Counted from the stretch's first letter, positions 1 through 9,401 are shown. The stretch: 64,000 nucleotides of DNA from Sinisalibacter aestuarii (GCF_027923545.1 NZ_BROH01000001.1:62001-126000), one strand, 5' to 3'. The notes: generated by a model from the letters alone, not told the origin. Made by a program: numbers and translations.

Positions 1-447
1 CTCCGTCGGGTCGATCTCGACCGAGAACTGCGCCCCCTCGGCGAGCGGCGCGACATCGTAGATCGCGCCGGCGAGATCGGTGATCATCTGCGGTTCGAGC
101 AAGGTCGGCGTGCCGCCGCCCCAGTGCAGATGCTCGATCGTCACGCCCTCCGCCAGATGCGGTTTCAGAAGCGCCAGCTCCTGCTTCAGCGTCTGGACAT
201 AGGCCGCAACCGGCTCGGCGGTCTGCGTGCCCTGGGTGCGGCAGGCGCAGAACCAGCACAACCGCCGGCAGAAGGGCACATGAACGTAGAGCGACACCGT
301 ACCCCCGGCGGGAATCGCTTCCAGCCAGGTGGCGACAGACCCCGACCATTCGCCCGCTTTGAATTGCGGCGCGGTCGGATAGCTCGTATAGCGGGGCACT
401 CGGGCGTCAAACAGTCCGAGTTTGCGAAGTTGCGTGAGTGACTGCAT
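1..447 (-). CDS. hemN: Oxygen-independent coproporphyrinogen III oxidase HemN (5' part; C-terminus outside window)
   Basis: Radical-SAM enzyme that decarboxylates coproporphyrinogen III to protoporphyrinogen IX without oxygen, in the anaerobic branch of cytoplasmic haem synthesis. Reading minus from an ATG at 447, 149 codons stay open to the window edge. The N-terminus has the family sequence RYTSYPTAPQF, then YVHVPFC and the cluster motif CRRLCWFC (C-x3-C-x2-C) that binds the radical-SAM [4Fe-4S], and further on HWGGGTPTLL (the GGGTP SAM-binding motif). It diverges from fnrL across a perfect FNR box, which fits induction under low oxygen. Only the N-terminal third is visible. No in-frame Met lies just downstream, so the ATG at 447 is the likely start although there is little room for a leader (see findings). 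Confidence 0.95.
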   Translation of the reverse strand, partial: MQSLTQLRKLGLFDARVPRYTSYPTAPQFKAGEWSGSVATWLEAIPAGGTVSLYVHVPFCRRLCWFCACRTQGTQTAEPVAAYVQTLKQELALLKPHLAEGVTIEHLHWGGGTPTLLEPQMITDLAGAIYDVAPLAEGAQFSVEIDPTE

Positions 448-482
448 TCGACTACGCTCTAGCGGAAACGACGCGCGCGACT

Positions 483-496
483 TTGATCAGGATCAA
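483..496. promoter_or_regulatory. Perfect FNR/FnrL box (TTGAT-N4-ATCAA)
   Basis: TTGAT CAGG ATCAA is an exact match to the FNR consensus and lies between divergent hemN and fnrL. Its centre (489.5) is 31 bases from the centre of a candidate hemN -10 element (TAGAGC on the minus strand, 456-461), the geometry of class II FNR activation with the start site near 448. The same box lies 15 bases upstream of the fnrL start codon, so autoregulation of fnrL is likely. The sequence match is direct; the direction of the effects is inferred from known FnrL regulons. Confidence 0.93.
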
Positions 497-511
497 ACCG
501 GGACTTCCGGC

Positions 512-1261
512 ATGAAGATGAAGATGGACGTGGCTCTGGACACAAAAGAGTGCTGGAACTGCCCGATCAAGCATCAGGCAGTCTGCGCCCGGTGTGAGCC
601 TGACGAGCTCACCCGGCTCGAAGAGATCAAGTATTACCGCAACTATGACGCGGGCCAGCCGGTGATCTGGGCCGGCGACCATATGGAATTCGTGGCCTCG
701 GTGGTGACCGGGATCGCCTCGCTGAGCCAGACGATGGAAGACGGGCGCACCCAGATGGTCGGCCTGCTCCTGCCGTCGGATTTCATCGGCAGGCCGGGCC
801 GCGATTCGGCGCCGTTCGACGTGGTCGCGGTGTCTGACCTCACGATTTGTTGTTTTCGCAAGAAGCCCTTCGAAGAGCTGATGACCACCACGCCGCATAT
901 CGGCCAGCGGCTTCTGGAGATGACGTTGGACGAGCTCGACTCGGCGCGGGAATGGATGCTCGTGCTGGGCCGCAAGACCGCCCGCGAGAAGATCGCGAGC
1001 CTCCTGGCGATCATTGCGCGACGAGATGCCACACTCAAGAAACACTCCCCGAAAGACGGGATGACCTTCGATCTGCCGCTCACACGGGAGGCCATGGCCG
1101 ACTACCTTGGGTTGACTCTCGAAACCGTCAGCCGCCAGATTTCGGCCCTGCGCAAATCCGGTATCATCGAACTCGACGGCAAGCGCCGGGTGGTGATCCC
1201 TTCGCTCGAAAAGCTGATGAACGAAACCGGCGACGATGTGGATGGCGGGCTGATCGCCTGA
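512..1261 (+). CDS. fnrL: FnrL, oxygen-sensing Crp/Fnr transcription regulator
   Basis: Global anaerobic regulator; the [4Fe-4S] form dimerises and binds TTGAT-N4-ATCAA sites. With the start at 512 the protein is 249 aa. Cys14, Cys17 and Cys25 lie in the N-terminal cluster segment and Cys113 in the sensory domain, the arrangement expected for Rhodobacter FnrL, which supports this start over an in-frame codon at 422. A cNMP-type beta-roll precedes the dimer helix, and the HTH at about residues 190-212 carries ETVSR (204-208), the FNR-type recognition sequence. Divergent from hemN with a shared FNR box. Met codons at 518 and 524 are alternative starts. Confidence 0.95.
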   Translation: MKMKMDVALDTKECWNCPIKHQAVCARCEPDELTRLEEIKYYRNYDAGQPVIWAGDHMEFVASVVTGIASLSQTMEDGRTQMVGLLLPSDFIGRPGRDSAPFDVVAVSDLTICCFRKKPFEELMTTTPHIGQRLLEMTLDELDSAREWMLVLGRKTAREKIASLLAIIARRDATLKKHSPKDGMTFDLPLTREAMADYLGLTLETVSRQISALRKSGIIELDGKRRVVIPSLEKLMNETGDDVDGGLIA

Positions 1262-1268
1262 GCCCTGT

Positions 1269-2876
1269 CTACATCGACGCGCCCTCTTCCACCGCCAGAT
1301 CGAAGGCCGCCGCCATGAGCGCGCGGGTGTAATCCGTTTGCGGCGCATCGAAGATGTCATCGGCGGAGCCTGCCTCGACGATATCGCCCGATTTCATCAC
1401 CAGCACCTGATGGGCGAGCGCCCGCACCACCCTGAGGTCGTGGCTGATGAACAGATAGGCCAGCCCGTGCTTGCGCTGCAGATCGCGCAGGAGCCGGACG
1501 ATCTGCACCTGAACCGTCATGTCGAGCGCCGAGGTGGGTTCGTCCAGCACCACGAGGCGCGGGCGCAGGATCATCGCGCGGGCAATGGCGATGCGTTGGC
1601 GCTGACCGCCGGAAAACTCATGCGGGTAGCGGTGCATGGTGGCCGGATCGAGCCCGACCTCCTCCATGATCTCGGCCACCATCTCGCGGCGCGACCGGCC
1701 CGGATCGACACCATGGACAGACAGCCCCTCGGCGATGATCTCTTCCGCCGTCATCCGCGGGCTGAGCGAGCCATAGGGATCCTGAAACACGATCTGCATA
1801 TCGCGCCGGAGCGTGCGCAGCTCGCGCGCCGTGTGCCGTTCGATATGCTCACCGAGAAACACGATCGGCCCGTCCGACGCGATCAGCCGCATCACCGCCA
1901 GCGCCAGTGTGGTCTTGCCGGAGCCGCTCTCGCCGACGATCCCCACCGTCTCGCCGGCGCGCACGCTGAAACTCGCGGCGTTCACCGCCTTGATATGCCC
2001 CACCGTCTTGCGCAGAAGCCCGCGGGTGATCGGAAACCAGATCCGCAGCCCCTCGGCGCTGGCAATCTCCTCGGCGCCGTCCGGCACCGGATCGGGCCGC
2101 CCGGTGGCCTCGGCGGACAGCAGCATCCGGGTATAGGGGTGCCGGGGGTTGGCGAATATCTCGGCCGTCGGACCCGCCTCGACGATCTCGCCATCCTTCA
2201 TCACGCAGACCCGGTCGGCGAATTTGCGCACGATGCCCAGATCGTGGGTGATGAATAACAGGCTCATCCCCATATCGCGCTTGAGATCGGCCAGCAGATC
2301 GAGGATCTGCGCCTGGATCGTCACGTCGAGCGCCGTGGTCGGCTCGTCGGCGATCAGCAGGTCGGGATTGTTCGCGAGCGCCATCGCGATCATCACCCGC
2401 TGCCGCTGGCCGCCCGAGAGCTGGTGCGGATAGGCGCTCAGTCGTTCCTGCGGATCGGGGATGCCCACTTTGGTCAGCAGGTCGAGGATACGCCCGCGCA
2501 CCGCGTCGCCTTGCAGGCCCTGATGCAGCACGATGGATTCGCGCAATTGCTTCTCGATGGTGTGCAGCGGGTTCAGCGAGGTCATCGGCTCCTGAAAGAT
2601 GAAGCTGATATCGTTGCCGCGCGCCGCGCGAAGCTGCGCCTCGGACACGTTCAACAGCTCGCGGTCCTCATAACGGACCGACCCGCTGACCGTCGCGCTG
2701 TCGGGCAGCAGCGACACGGTGGAGAGCGCGGTGACCGATTTGCCCGAGCCGGATTCGCCCACCAGCGCCACCGTCTCGCCCTTGTCGATGTGGAACGACA
2801 CGCCGCGCACCGCCATGTGCTCCTGCCCGTCCTGGCGGAAGCTCACGTTCAGGTTATTGACCTCCAGCACCCTCAT
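1269..2876 (-). CDS. yejF: Peptide/oligopeptide ABC transporter ATPase with two fused nucleotide-binding domains (YejF type)
   Basis: Energises uptake of peptides by the YejABEF system at the inner membrane. A 535-aa protein with two complete ABC cassettes: each half has a Walker A (GESGSGKS at 40-47 in the first, GESGSGKTT in the second), an ABC signature (LSGGQRQR and FSGGQRQR) and a Walker B followed by DEPT. An ATG at 2876 overlaps the stop of the upstream permease by four bases (ATGA), so the pair is translationally coupled. The long open frame extending further upstream is out of frame with the permease gene and is not coding. YejF is the family; other DppDF/OppDF-type fused ATPases look alike, but the gene order yejA-yejB-yejE-yejF decides. 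Confidence 0.9.
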   Translation of the reverse strand: MRVLEVNNLNVSFRQDGQEHMAVRGVSFHIDKGETVALVGESGSGKSVTALSTVSLLPDSATVSGSVRYEDRELLNVSEAQLRAARGNDISFIFQEPMTSLNPLHTIEKQLRESIVLHQGLQGDAVRGRILDLLTKVGIPDPQERLSAYPHQLSGGQRQRVMIAMALANNPDLLIADEPTTALDVTIQAQILDLLADLKRDMGMSLLFITHDLGIVRKFADRVCVMKDGEIVEAGPTAEIFANPRHPYTRMLLSAEATGRPDPVPDGAEEIASAEGLRIWFPITRGLLRKTVGHIKAVNAASFSVRAGETVGIVGESGSGKTTLALAVMRLIASDGPIVFLGEHIERHTARELRTLRRDMQIVFQDPYGSLSPRMTAEEIIAEGLSVHGVDPGRSRREMVAEIMEEVGLDPATMHRYPHEFSGGQRQRIAIARAMILRPRLVVLDEPTSALDMTVQVQIVRLLRDLQRKHGLAYLFISHDLRVVRALAHQVLVMKSGDIVEAGSADDIFDAPQTDYTRALMAAAFDLAVEEGASM

Positions 2877-4075
2877 TGGAACGTCTTTCGCGGATCGAAG
2901 GCATCGCGCACGCCTTCGAAGATGAAGACGAGCAGCGAGAGCAGCACGGTGAAGGTCACGAAGGCGGTGAAGGCGAGCCAGGGGGCCTGCAGGTTCTGCT
3001 TGGCTTGCCGGGTGAGCTCGCCGAGCGAGGGCGCAGAGGACGGCAGGCCGTAGCCGAGGAAGTCGAGCGCGGCCAGCGTGCCGATGGTGCCGGTGATGAT
3101 GAAGGGCAGCATGGTCAGCGTGGCCACCATCGCGTTGGGCAGCATGTGGTGGAACATGATCTTGCGGTTCGACACGCCGAGCGCCTTGGCGGCGCGAACG
3201 TATTCGAGGTTGCGCGCCCGCAGGAACTCGGCACGCACCACGCCCACCAGCGCCGGCCAGCCGAACAGCACGGTGACGAAGACGAGCAGCCAGAAACTTC
3301 GTCCGAGGATCGCAAACAGGATGATGATCACGTAGAGCGAGGGGGTTGAGCCCCAGATTTCCAGCAGACGCTGGAAGATGAGGTCGATCCAGCCGCCGAA
3401 ATAGCCCTGAATCGCCCCGGCGGCGATGCCGATGAGCGACGTGAGAACGGTGACGATCAGGGTGAACAGCACCGACAGGCGGAAGCCGTAGATCACCCGC
3501 GCCAGCACGTCGCGGGAGGTATCGTCGGTGCCGAGCCAGTGCTGGGCGTCCGGTGCCGACGGGGCCGGGCCGCCAAGATCGTTGATCGTGTCGTAGCTGT
3601 AGGGAACGAGCGGCCAAAGGAGCCAGCCCTTGCGGATTTGCGCGCCGCCGATCTCGCCGTCCTGCGCGTCTTCAATCACCGCCTCGGGGTCGTCAAAGCA
3701 GCTCTCCTGTCCCTGGCTTACGATCAGGCATTGCACCTCGATATCGCCATAAACCGCCTCGGTGCGAAAATCGCCGCCAAAGGCCGTTTCGGGATAGAAT
3801 CTGAAGATCGGCGCGTAGAAGCCGCCATCGTATTTCACGAGGATCGGCTTGTCGTTGGCGATCAGCTCGGCAAAGAGCGACAGGCCGAACATTACCGCGA
3901 AGATGATGAGCGACCAGAAGGCGCGGCCATTGCGGCGGAAGTTGCGCCAGCGGCGCTGGTTGAGGTGGGAGAGCCGGGGCCGTTTGCCGGAGGCGGGTAT
4001 CGTCGGGGCGGGCGCGGTCTGGCCGGGCATACGTTCTTCTTCGAGAGCGTCGGCGATAGCCTGATGATTGTCCAT
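2873..4075 (-). CDS. yejE: Peptide ABC transporter permease YejE
   Basis: Second membrane subunit of the YejABEF importer, 400 aa. The N-terminus (first about 50 residues) is cytoplasmic and basic (RRWRNFRRNGRAFWSL), followed by a first membrane segment, a large periplasmic insert of about 120 residues before HWLGTDDTSRDVLARVIYG (the OppC-type motif), and then five membrane segments. The EAA-type loop reads roughly EYVRAAKALGVSN and contacts the ATPase. It sits 3 bases from yejB and overlaps yejF by 4, so the four genes form one operon. The long periplasmic insert is usual for YejE compared with DppC. Confidence 0.9.
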   Translation of the reverse strand: MDNHQAIADALEEERMPGQTAPAPTIPASGKRPRLSHLNQRRWRNFRRNGRAFWSLIIFAVMFGLSLFAELIANDKPILVKYDGGFYAPIFRFYPETAFGGDFRTEAVYGDIEVQCLIVSQGQESCFDDPEAVIEDAQDGEIGGAQIRKGWLLWPLVPYSYDTINDLGGPAPSAPDAQHWLGTDDTSRDVLARVIYGFRLSVLFTLIVTVLTSLIGIAAGAIQGYFGGWIDLIFQRLLEIWGSTPSLYVIIILFAILGRSFWLLVFVTVLFGWPALVGVVRAEFLRARNLEYVRAAKALGVSNRKIMFHHMLPNAMVATLTMLPFIITGTIGTLAALDFLGYGLPSSAPSLGELTRQAKQNLQAPWLAFTAFVTFTVLLSLLVFIFEGVRDAFDPRKTFQ

Positions 4076-4078
4076 GCC

Positions 4079-5242
4079 TCAGCCCTCCCGCCGCTCGAAG
4101 TCGATCCGCGGATCGACAAACACATACATGAGGTCCGACAGGATACCGACAAGCAGCCCGACAAGGCCGAAGACGAAGAGCGTGCCGAAGATGATCGGGT
4201 AATCGCGCGCCACCGCCGCCTCGAACCCAAGCCGCCCCAGCCCGTCGAGCGAAAAGATCGTCTCGATGATCAGCGAGCCGCCGAAGAAGACGCCGATGAA
4301 GAGTGCGGGAAAGCCCGAGATCACAATGAGCATCGCGTTGCGGAAAACGTGGCCGTAGAGCACCCGGCTTTCCGAAAGCCCCTTGGCCCGCGCGGTGATG
4401 ACGTATTGCTTCTTGATCTCGTCGAGGAAGGAGTTCTTCGTCAGCAGCGTCAGCGTGGCGAAGCTGGCAATGGTCGAGGCCAGCACCGGCAGAGAGATGT
4501 GCCAGAAATAGTCGAGCACCTTGCCGATCACGCTCAGCTCTTCCCAATTGTCCGATGTCAGCCCGCGCAACGGGAAGATCTGCCAGTAGCTGCCGCCGGC
4601 GAAGAGCACGAGCAGCAGGATGGCGAAGAGGAAGCCGGGGATCGCATAGGCGACGATGATCAGGCCCGAGGTGATCGTGTCGAACCGCGAGCCGTCGCGC
4701 ACCGCTTTCTTGATGCCGAGCGGGATCGAGACGAAATAGGCGATCAGCGTCGACCACAGGCCCAGCGTGATCGAGACCGGCAGCTTTTCGGCGATCAGTT
4801 CGAACACGCCGATGGAGCGGAAGTAGCTCTCGCCGAAATCGAGCCGCAGATAGCGGCCCATCATGATCAGGAAGCGTTCGAGCGCGGGGATATCTTCCTT
4901 CACGCAGGCCGGGTCCGTGACCGTGGGTGTGCCCTGAAAACCGGGCTCGCAGACGATGCGGGCAAAACCCATTTCGATTTCGAGCCTGTCCAGAAAATCC
5001 TGCGGCAGCCCGCGTGCGCCGAGGTAGCTCTCATCGCTCCCGCCGCCACCGCTGCCGCCGCCCGACGCCTCCTGGCCGCCGCCCGAGATCGCCTCGAACA
5101 CGTCGCCCTCACCCTCCATCTGGGCGATGATCTGCTCAATCGGCCCGCCGGGGACGAATTGTGTCAGCGTGAAGTTGATGACCATGATTCCGAACAATGT
5201 CGGGATGATCAGCAATATCCGCCGGAGGATGTAAGCGCCCAT
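4079..5242 (-). CDS. yejB: Peptide ABC transporter permease YejB
   Basis: First membrane subunit of the importer, 387 aa. The N-terminal helix MGAYILRRILLIIPTLFG and the motif FTLTQFVPGGP are typical of DppB/OppB/YejB permeases. Residues about 55-75 form a glycine/serine-rich linker (runs of GGG) in the periplasmic loop, a feature seen in alphaproteobacterial YejB. The EAA loop (VITARAKGLSESRVLYGH) and five further membrane segments follow. Encoded between the binding protein gene (30-base gap) and yejE (3-base gap). Confidence 0.9.
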   Translation of the reverse strand: MGAYILRRILLIIPTLFGIMVINFTLTQFVPGGPIEQIIAQMEGEGDVFEAISGGGQEASGGGSGGGGSDESYLGARGLPQDFLDRLEIEMGFARIVCEPGFQGTPTVTDPACVKEDIPALERFLIMMGRYLRLDFGESYFRSIGVFELIAEKLPVSITLGLWSTLIAYFVSIPLGIKKAVRDGSRFDTITSGLIIVAYAIPGFLFAILLLVLFAGGSYWQIFPLRGLTSDNWEELSVIGKVLDYFWHISLPVLASTIASFATLTLLTKNSFLDEIKKQYVITARAKGLSESRVLYGHVFRNAMLIVISGFPALFIGVFFGGSLIIETIFSLDGLGRLGFEAAVARDYPIIFGTLFVFGLVGLLVGILSDLMYVFVDPRIDFERREG

Positions 5243-5272
5243 GTCGCTCCTGTCTTGCCCGCTCCTGCCCGG

Positions 5273-7174
5273 TCAGCGCAACGCGCCGGACGCTTTCAGC
5301 GCCTCGTATTTATCCTGGTTGAACCACCAGAAGTCGAGATAGCCAAGGCTGTATGGCGGGATCGTCTCCGGGTGTTCGAACATGTCGAAATACGCCACGG
5401 TATAGAGGTCTTTGTACCATTGCGGCGTAACGAATTTGAGCGCGCGCATGGTCCGGTCGAGCGCCTTCATCGCCGAGATCATGTCGTCCTGGCTCTCCGC
5501 GTTCGAGGCGACCTTGATCAGCGCGTCGATGGCCGGGTGGCCGATGCCCGCCGGGTTGAACAGGCTGAACTCGGCCTCTTGCGAGCCGAAGGCCTGCTCC
5601 AGCCCCGACCCCGCCTCGTAACCGATCGAGAGGTGATCGGTGATGATGTCATAGTCGAAGCTGCGGGTGCGCTCGATATATTGCGCGGTGTCGACGCGGT
5701 TCAGCGATGCCTCCACACCCAGCGCCTTGAGGTTTTCCACAAAGGGCTGCACCACCCGGTCGAAGCTTGGCGAATATTCGAGGAATTCGACCTTCAGCGT
5801 CTCGCCCGCCTCGTTGCGGCGGATGCCATCGTCGCCCACGAGCCAGCCGGCCTCGTCCAGCAGCGCCGAGGCTTCGCGCAATTGTGCGCGGTCGAGCTGG
5901 CGCGCGCCGGATACGGGCGGCATCACCACCTCGTCGGTCAGCACGCCGGCGGGCAGAATGTCGGCCAACGGCTCCAGCACTGCAAGCTCATCGGGGCCCG
6001 GCATGCCCGTGGCCTCGTTATAGGAGTTCGTGGCAAAGCCGGTGATCCGGGCATAGATGCCGTAAAACAGCGTTTCGTTCGACCATTCGAAGTTGAACAT
6101 CCGGCTGATCGCATCACGCACCCGGATATCCTGAAACTTGTCGCGGCGCAGGTTGAACACGAAGGACTGGCCCGACGCCTGTGAACCATCCGGCAGTTCG
6201 GCCGTGACGATGGTGCCGTTGGTCACCGCGTCGAACTCGTAGCCGGTCGCCCATTGCTTCGAGCTGTTCTCGATGCGGAACGTATAGGCGCCGGCCTTGA
6301 AGCCCTCGAAGGCGGCATCGCTGTCGGCGAAATATTCCATCCGGATCGAGCCGAAATTGTTGCGCCCCTTCATGAACGGCAGCTCACTCGCCCAGTAATC
6401 GGGGTTCAGCCGGTAGACGATGCGCTCATTGGTCTCGTAGCTGTCGAGCACATAGGCGCCGGTGCCGAGGATCGGGATGTCGTTGCTCTCGTCGAGCCGG
6501 TAGGCATTCGCCTCCATGAAGGCGCGCGACAGCACCGGGGTGTTGCCGGCCTGGCCGATCCGGTCGCGCTTGGTGCTGTCGGGCAGGAAGGTGAATTTGA
6601 CTCGCGCCTCATCCAGCGCCTCGACACCGGAGATGATCCGCGCCACGCCCTCGCGGAAGCTCGGCAGGCCCTGCTCCATGAACAGGTTGTGAGTGAAAAC
6701 CACGTCATCCGCCGTCACCGGCGTGCCATCGGCGAATTTCGCCTCGGGCCGGAGGGTGAAAATCACCCAGGACTGGTCTTCGGGATATTCCAGCGTTTCG
6801 CAGATCAGGCAGTAGGAGGTGCCGATTTCGTCGCTGGTCTCGGCCATCAGCCGCTCGACGCCGATGGAGGCGCCCCAGGCGGCCACGCCCTTGCGGCTGT
6901 AGGGGTTGAAGCTGTCAAACGTGCCCATCGTCCAGAGCGCGATCTCGCCGCCTTTCGGCGCGTCGGGATTGACGTAGTCGAGATGCGCGAAATCGGCGGC
7001 GTATTTCGGCGTGCCGAAATACGAGAAGGCATGCGATTTTACATTGTCCTGCGCCAGAGCGGCGAGGGTGGTAAACAGCAGCGCGGCGGCCGCCGGTGGC
7101 AGCAGGTGGAAAAACTCCAGCGCGGCGGAACGGGTCCGGGCCTCGGCGCGGACGGGCGCGGTCTTGCGGTGCAT
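5273..7174 (-). CDS. yejA: Periplasmic peptide-binding protein YejA (SBP family 5)
   Basis: Captures peptides in the periplasm and delivers them to YejBE. 633 aa; a charged N-terminus followed by a hydrophobic stretch ending TLAALA/QD predicts signal peptidase I cleavage. HAFSYFGTPKYAADF and LDYVNPDAPKGG are strong YejA signatures, distinguishing it from DppA/OppA. ATG at 7174 has a good ribosome site (GGGAGGATC). First gene of the minus-strand yejABEF operon; the promoter should lie in 7175-7297. In enteric bacteria Yej imports antimicrobial peptides such as microcin C; the substrate here is unknown. Confidence 0.9.
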   Translation of the reverse strand: MHRKTAPVRAEARTRSAALEFFHLLPPAAAALLFTTLAALAQDNVKSHAFSYFGTPKYAADFAHLDYVNPDAPKGGEIALWTMGTFDSFNPYSRKGVAAWGASIGVERLMAETSDEIGTSYCLICETLEYPEDQSWVIFTLRPEAKFADGTPVTADDVVFTHNLFMEQGLPSFREGVARIISGVEALDEARVKFTFLPDSTKRDRIGQAGNTPVLSRAFMEANAYRLDESNDIPILGTGAYVLDSYETNERIVYRLNPDYWASELPFMKGRNNFGSIRMEYFADSDAAFEGFKAGAYTFRIENSSKQWATGYEFDAVTNGTIVTAELPDGSQASGQSFVFNLRRDKFQDIRVRDAISRMFNFEWSNETLFYGIYARITGFATNSYNEATGMPGPDELAVLEPLADILPAGVLTDEVVMPPVSGARQLDRAQLREASALLDEAGWLVGDDGIRRNEAGETLKVEFLEYSPSFDRVVQPFVENLKALGVEASLNRVDTAQYIERTRSFDYDIITDHLSIGYEAGSGLEQAFGSQEAEFSLFNPAGIGHPAIDALIKVASNAESQDDMISAMKALDRTMRALKFVTPQWYKDLYTVAYFDMFEHPETIPPYSLGYLDFWWFNQDKYEALKASGALR

Positions 7175-7297
7175 AGGGGATCCTCCCTGCGAACGGGCTT
7201 GGTGCCGATTTCGTTACATTCCAAGCTAAAGCGGCGCACCGCTCGTATTCAAGGCGAGAATTCGTGATTGGATCGTCATCACTGCCAATCCGGGGCC

Positions 7298-7336
7298 GAA
7301 AACGGAAACGGCCGCACCGGTTGCCCGGCGCGGCCG
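7298..7336 (-). terminator. Rho-independent terminator of the cytochrome c gene
   Basis: On the minus strand CGGCCGC pairs with GCGGCCG (7330-7336 with 7309-7315), with an inner CCGG/CCGG stem closing a TTGC-type loop, followed by TTTCCGTTTTC. It lies 21 bases beyond the cytochrome stop codon and before yejA, separating the two transcription units. Confidence 0.75.
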
Positions 7337-7357
7337 CTTGCCAATGCAGTGTTCCGA

Positions 7358-7897
7358 TCAGCCGCCGATGGTGGCGAGATAGGCGATCAGGTTGGCGCGG
7401 TCTTCGATCTTCTTGAGACCGGCAAAGGTCATCTTGTTGCCCGGCGCGTATTCTTTCGGGTTGGTCACATAGGCGTCGATCTCTTCCGGCGTCCAGGTGC
7501 CGCCCTGCAGGCCCAGCAGCGCATCGGAATAGCTAAAGCCCGGCTCCTCGGCAATCGCGCGATCGACAACGCCGTAGAGCGACGGGCCAGTGGCGTTGGC
7601 GCCGTCTTCAAGCTTGTGGCAGGCCCTGCACTTGCCAAAGACCTTCTCGCCCGCCGCCGGATCGGCCGCGGCAAACACGTCGGCAAAGGCCACCTCGACC
7701 TCTTCCTCAGCCGGCTCGTCTTCGCCCGCACCGTCGGGCGCGATCACGTAGCCCTGGGTGGCGTGTTGTTCCTCGTCGCCGTGCGATTCCTCGACAACCC
7801 GGTAGAGCGCCGAGGCCCCCCAGTTCACGAAAAGGAGGATAAGAAGCGCTCCGGCGACACTGGCGCCGAGCTTGATCAAGTTGGTTGTGTTGAACAT
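7358..7897 (-). CDS. cycM: Membrane-anchored c-type cytochrome (c552/CycM type)
   Basis: Electron carrier anchored in the inner membrane, probably feeding terminal oxidases from the bc1 complex. 179 aa: one N-terminal transmembrane helix (about residues 8-30) acting as an uncleaved anchor, an acidic Glu-rich linker (about 35-70), then a class I cytochrome c domain with haem site CRACH (90-94) and Met ligand in APGNKMTF (M156). The ATG at 7897 is chosen because it gives the anchor directly; the longer open frame upstream runs antisense through pheA. It diverges from pheA. Its terminator lies downstream. Confidence 0.9.
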   Translation of the reverse strand: MFNTTNLIKLGASVAGALLILLFVNWGASALYRVVEESHGDEEQHATQGYVIAPDGAGEDEPAEEEVEVAFADVFAAADPAAGEKVFGKCRACHKLEDGANATGPSLYGVVDRAIAEEPGFSYSDALLGLQGGTWTPEEIDAYVTNPKEYAPGNKMTFAGLKKIEDRANLIAYLATIGG

Positions 7898-8041
7898 GTC
7901 GCGGTCCGTAGGTTCCCTGAGTCCCACGCCTTCTATCCGCTTCCCTTGCCTCGTTTCAAGCGATATGAGGCGCGACCAAATGCCTGAGGGCCGCAAATGC
8001 GGCCAGGAAGCGCGGAAAACCGGCAAGAAGGGAGCATCGGC

Positions 8042-8884
8042 ATGAAGGGCAAGATCGCCTTCCAGGGAGAACCCGGCGCCTATTCGCACGAGGCGTGCCA
8101 CAACGCGCGTCCCGATATGGAGGCCCTGCCCTGCCGCACCTTCGAAGACGTGATCGCCGCCGTTCGCGAGGGCGACGCGGACCAGGCGATGCTGCCGGTC
8201 GAAAACTCGACCTACGGGCGGGTTGCGGATATTCACCGCCTTCTGCCCGAAAGCGGGCTGCATATTCTCGACGAGGCATTCGTGCGCGTGCGCATCAGCC
8301 TGCTCGGCCTGCCCGGCAGCAAACTCGATGACATCACGGATGTGCGCGCCCATCTCGTGCTGCTGCCGCAATCCGCCAAGTTCCTGAAGGCGCATGGCAT
8401 CACCGGCCATGCCGCCGCCGACAGCGCCGGCGCGGCCGCCGAGCTGGCACTGCACCGCACCGCGGATCAGGGCGTGCTGGCCTCAGCCCTCGCCGCCGAT
8501 ATCTACGGGCTCGACGTTCTCGCACGCGACATCGAGGATCACGGCCACAACACCACGCGCTTCGTGATCATGGGCCGCGAGCTCGACATGACCCGGCGCG
8601 GCAATGACGGGATGATGACCACCTTCGTCTTCGAAGTGCGCAACATTCCCGCCGCGCTCTACAAAGCCATGGGCGGCTTCGCCACCAATGGCGTGAACAT
8701 GACCAAGCTGGAAAGCTACATGATCGACGGCAGCTTCACCGCGACGCGGTTCTATGCCGATATCGAGGGCCATCCCGACGACCGGTCGGTGCAACTCGCG
8801 CTCGAAGAGCTTGAGTATTTCACCCATAATCTGGACATTCTCGGCGTCTATCCCGCCGATCCGCGCCGCCACAGCACCGGCTGA
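8042..8884 (+). CDS. pheA: Prephenate dehydratase (phenylalanine biosynthesis)
   Basis: Converts prephenate to phenylpyruvate, the committed step of phenylalanine synthesis, in the cytoplasm. 280 aa with no chorismate-mutase domain. The N-terminal FQGEPGAYSH and VENSTYGR motifs and catalytic NTTRF (170-174) define the PDT domain; a C-terminal ACT domain (about 195-270, LESYM) gives feedback control by Phe. ATG 8042 follows a strong ribosome site (AAGAAGGGAG). An in-frame upstream codon at 7997 lacks one. It meets the next gene tail to tail. Confidence 0.95.
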   Translation: MKGKIAFQGEPGAYSHEACHNARPDMEALPCRTFEDVIAAVREGDADQAMLPVENSTYGRVADIHRLLPESGLHILDEAFVRVRISLLGLPGSKLDDITDVRAHLVLLPQSAKFLKAHGITGHAAADSAGAAAELALHRTADQGVLASALAADIYGLDVLARDIEDHGHNTTRFVIMGRELDMTRRGNDGMMTTFVFEVRNIPAALYKAMGGFATNGVNMTKLESYMIDGSFTATRFYADIEGHPDDRSVQLALEELEYFTHNLDILGVYPADPRRHSTG

Positions 8885-9352
8885 TCAGCCGCGGTCGCGC
8901 AGGCGCTCCTCAAGATCGGCGGCATAATCGGCCACCCGGCGGCGAAACCGCTTCAGCACCGACTGACGCGCCAGTTTCAGCGACTGGATCATCAGCCGCG
9001 CCGGAATGGTGCGCGGGCGGGCGTCGAGCGTCAGGTTCATCCGGGTGCGGCTGCGCGACATCGCCACCAGTTCGACAACCACTTCCATCTCGATGCCGGT
9101 GGACTGCACCCGGGCGCGCACCCGTTCGGGCACTTCGTAATCCGAAAGCTCGATATTGGCTTTGCGCGCCTTGCCGCGATAGTCGAAGCCGGCCCGCCAC
9201 GACATGCCGGGGCCGGGCGCGCTCAGCGTATCGGTGCGTACAACTTCAGCGCCCCGCCGCATGGCCGCGCGCTCGAAACCGTCAAAATCGGAGATCTGCT
9301 CGAATACTGCTTCGATCGGTGCCGCGATGTCTTCGCGGGTCGCCATTTTCAT
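8885..9352 (-). CDS. SRPBCC (START-like) family protein
   Basis: 155 aa protein of the polyketide-cyclase/lipid-transport (SRPBCC) fold. The start MKMATREDIAAPIEAVFEQI is the typical first strand and helix of the fold, with DFDGFERAAMRRG following. No membrane segment or signal peptide, so it is probably cytoplasmic; the ligand is not predictable. The gene converges with pheA (stop codons adjacent) and is followed by nudC's upstream side. The ATG at 9346 is an alternative start. Widely conserved in Rhodobacteraceae as an uncharacterised protein. Confidence 0.8.
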   Translation of the reverse strand: MKMATREDIAAPIEAVFEQISDFDGFERAAMRRGAEVVRTDTLSAPGPGMSWRAGFDYRGKARKANIELSDYEVPERVRARVQSTGIEMEVVVELVAMSRSRTRMNLTLDARPRTIPARLMIQSLKLARQSVLKRFRRRVADYAADLEERLRDRG

Positions 9353-9401
9353 GTGTCTGATCCCGGTTACTTGCTACTGTGCCCCGGCGGGGAATGTCGC
9401 C

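Noticed and set aside
3539-6184. 881-codon open frame on the plus strand
   Set aside because: It is antisense to yejE, yejB and yejA, which have strong family motifs; GC-rich codon bias opens such frames on the opposite strand.
7871-7880. CTTGATCAAG palindrome as an FNR site
   Set aside because: It is inside the cycM coding sequence and lacks the four-base spacer of the FNR consensus.
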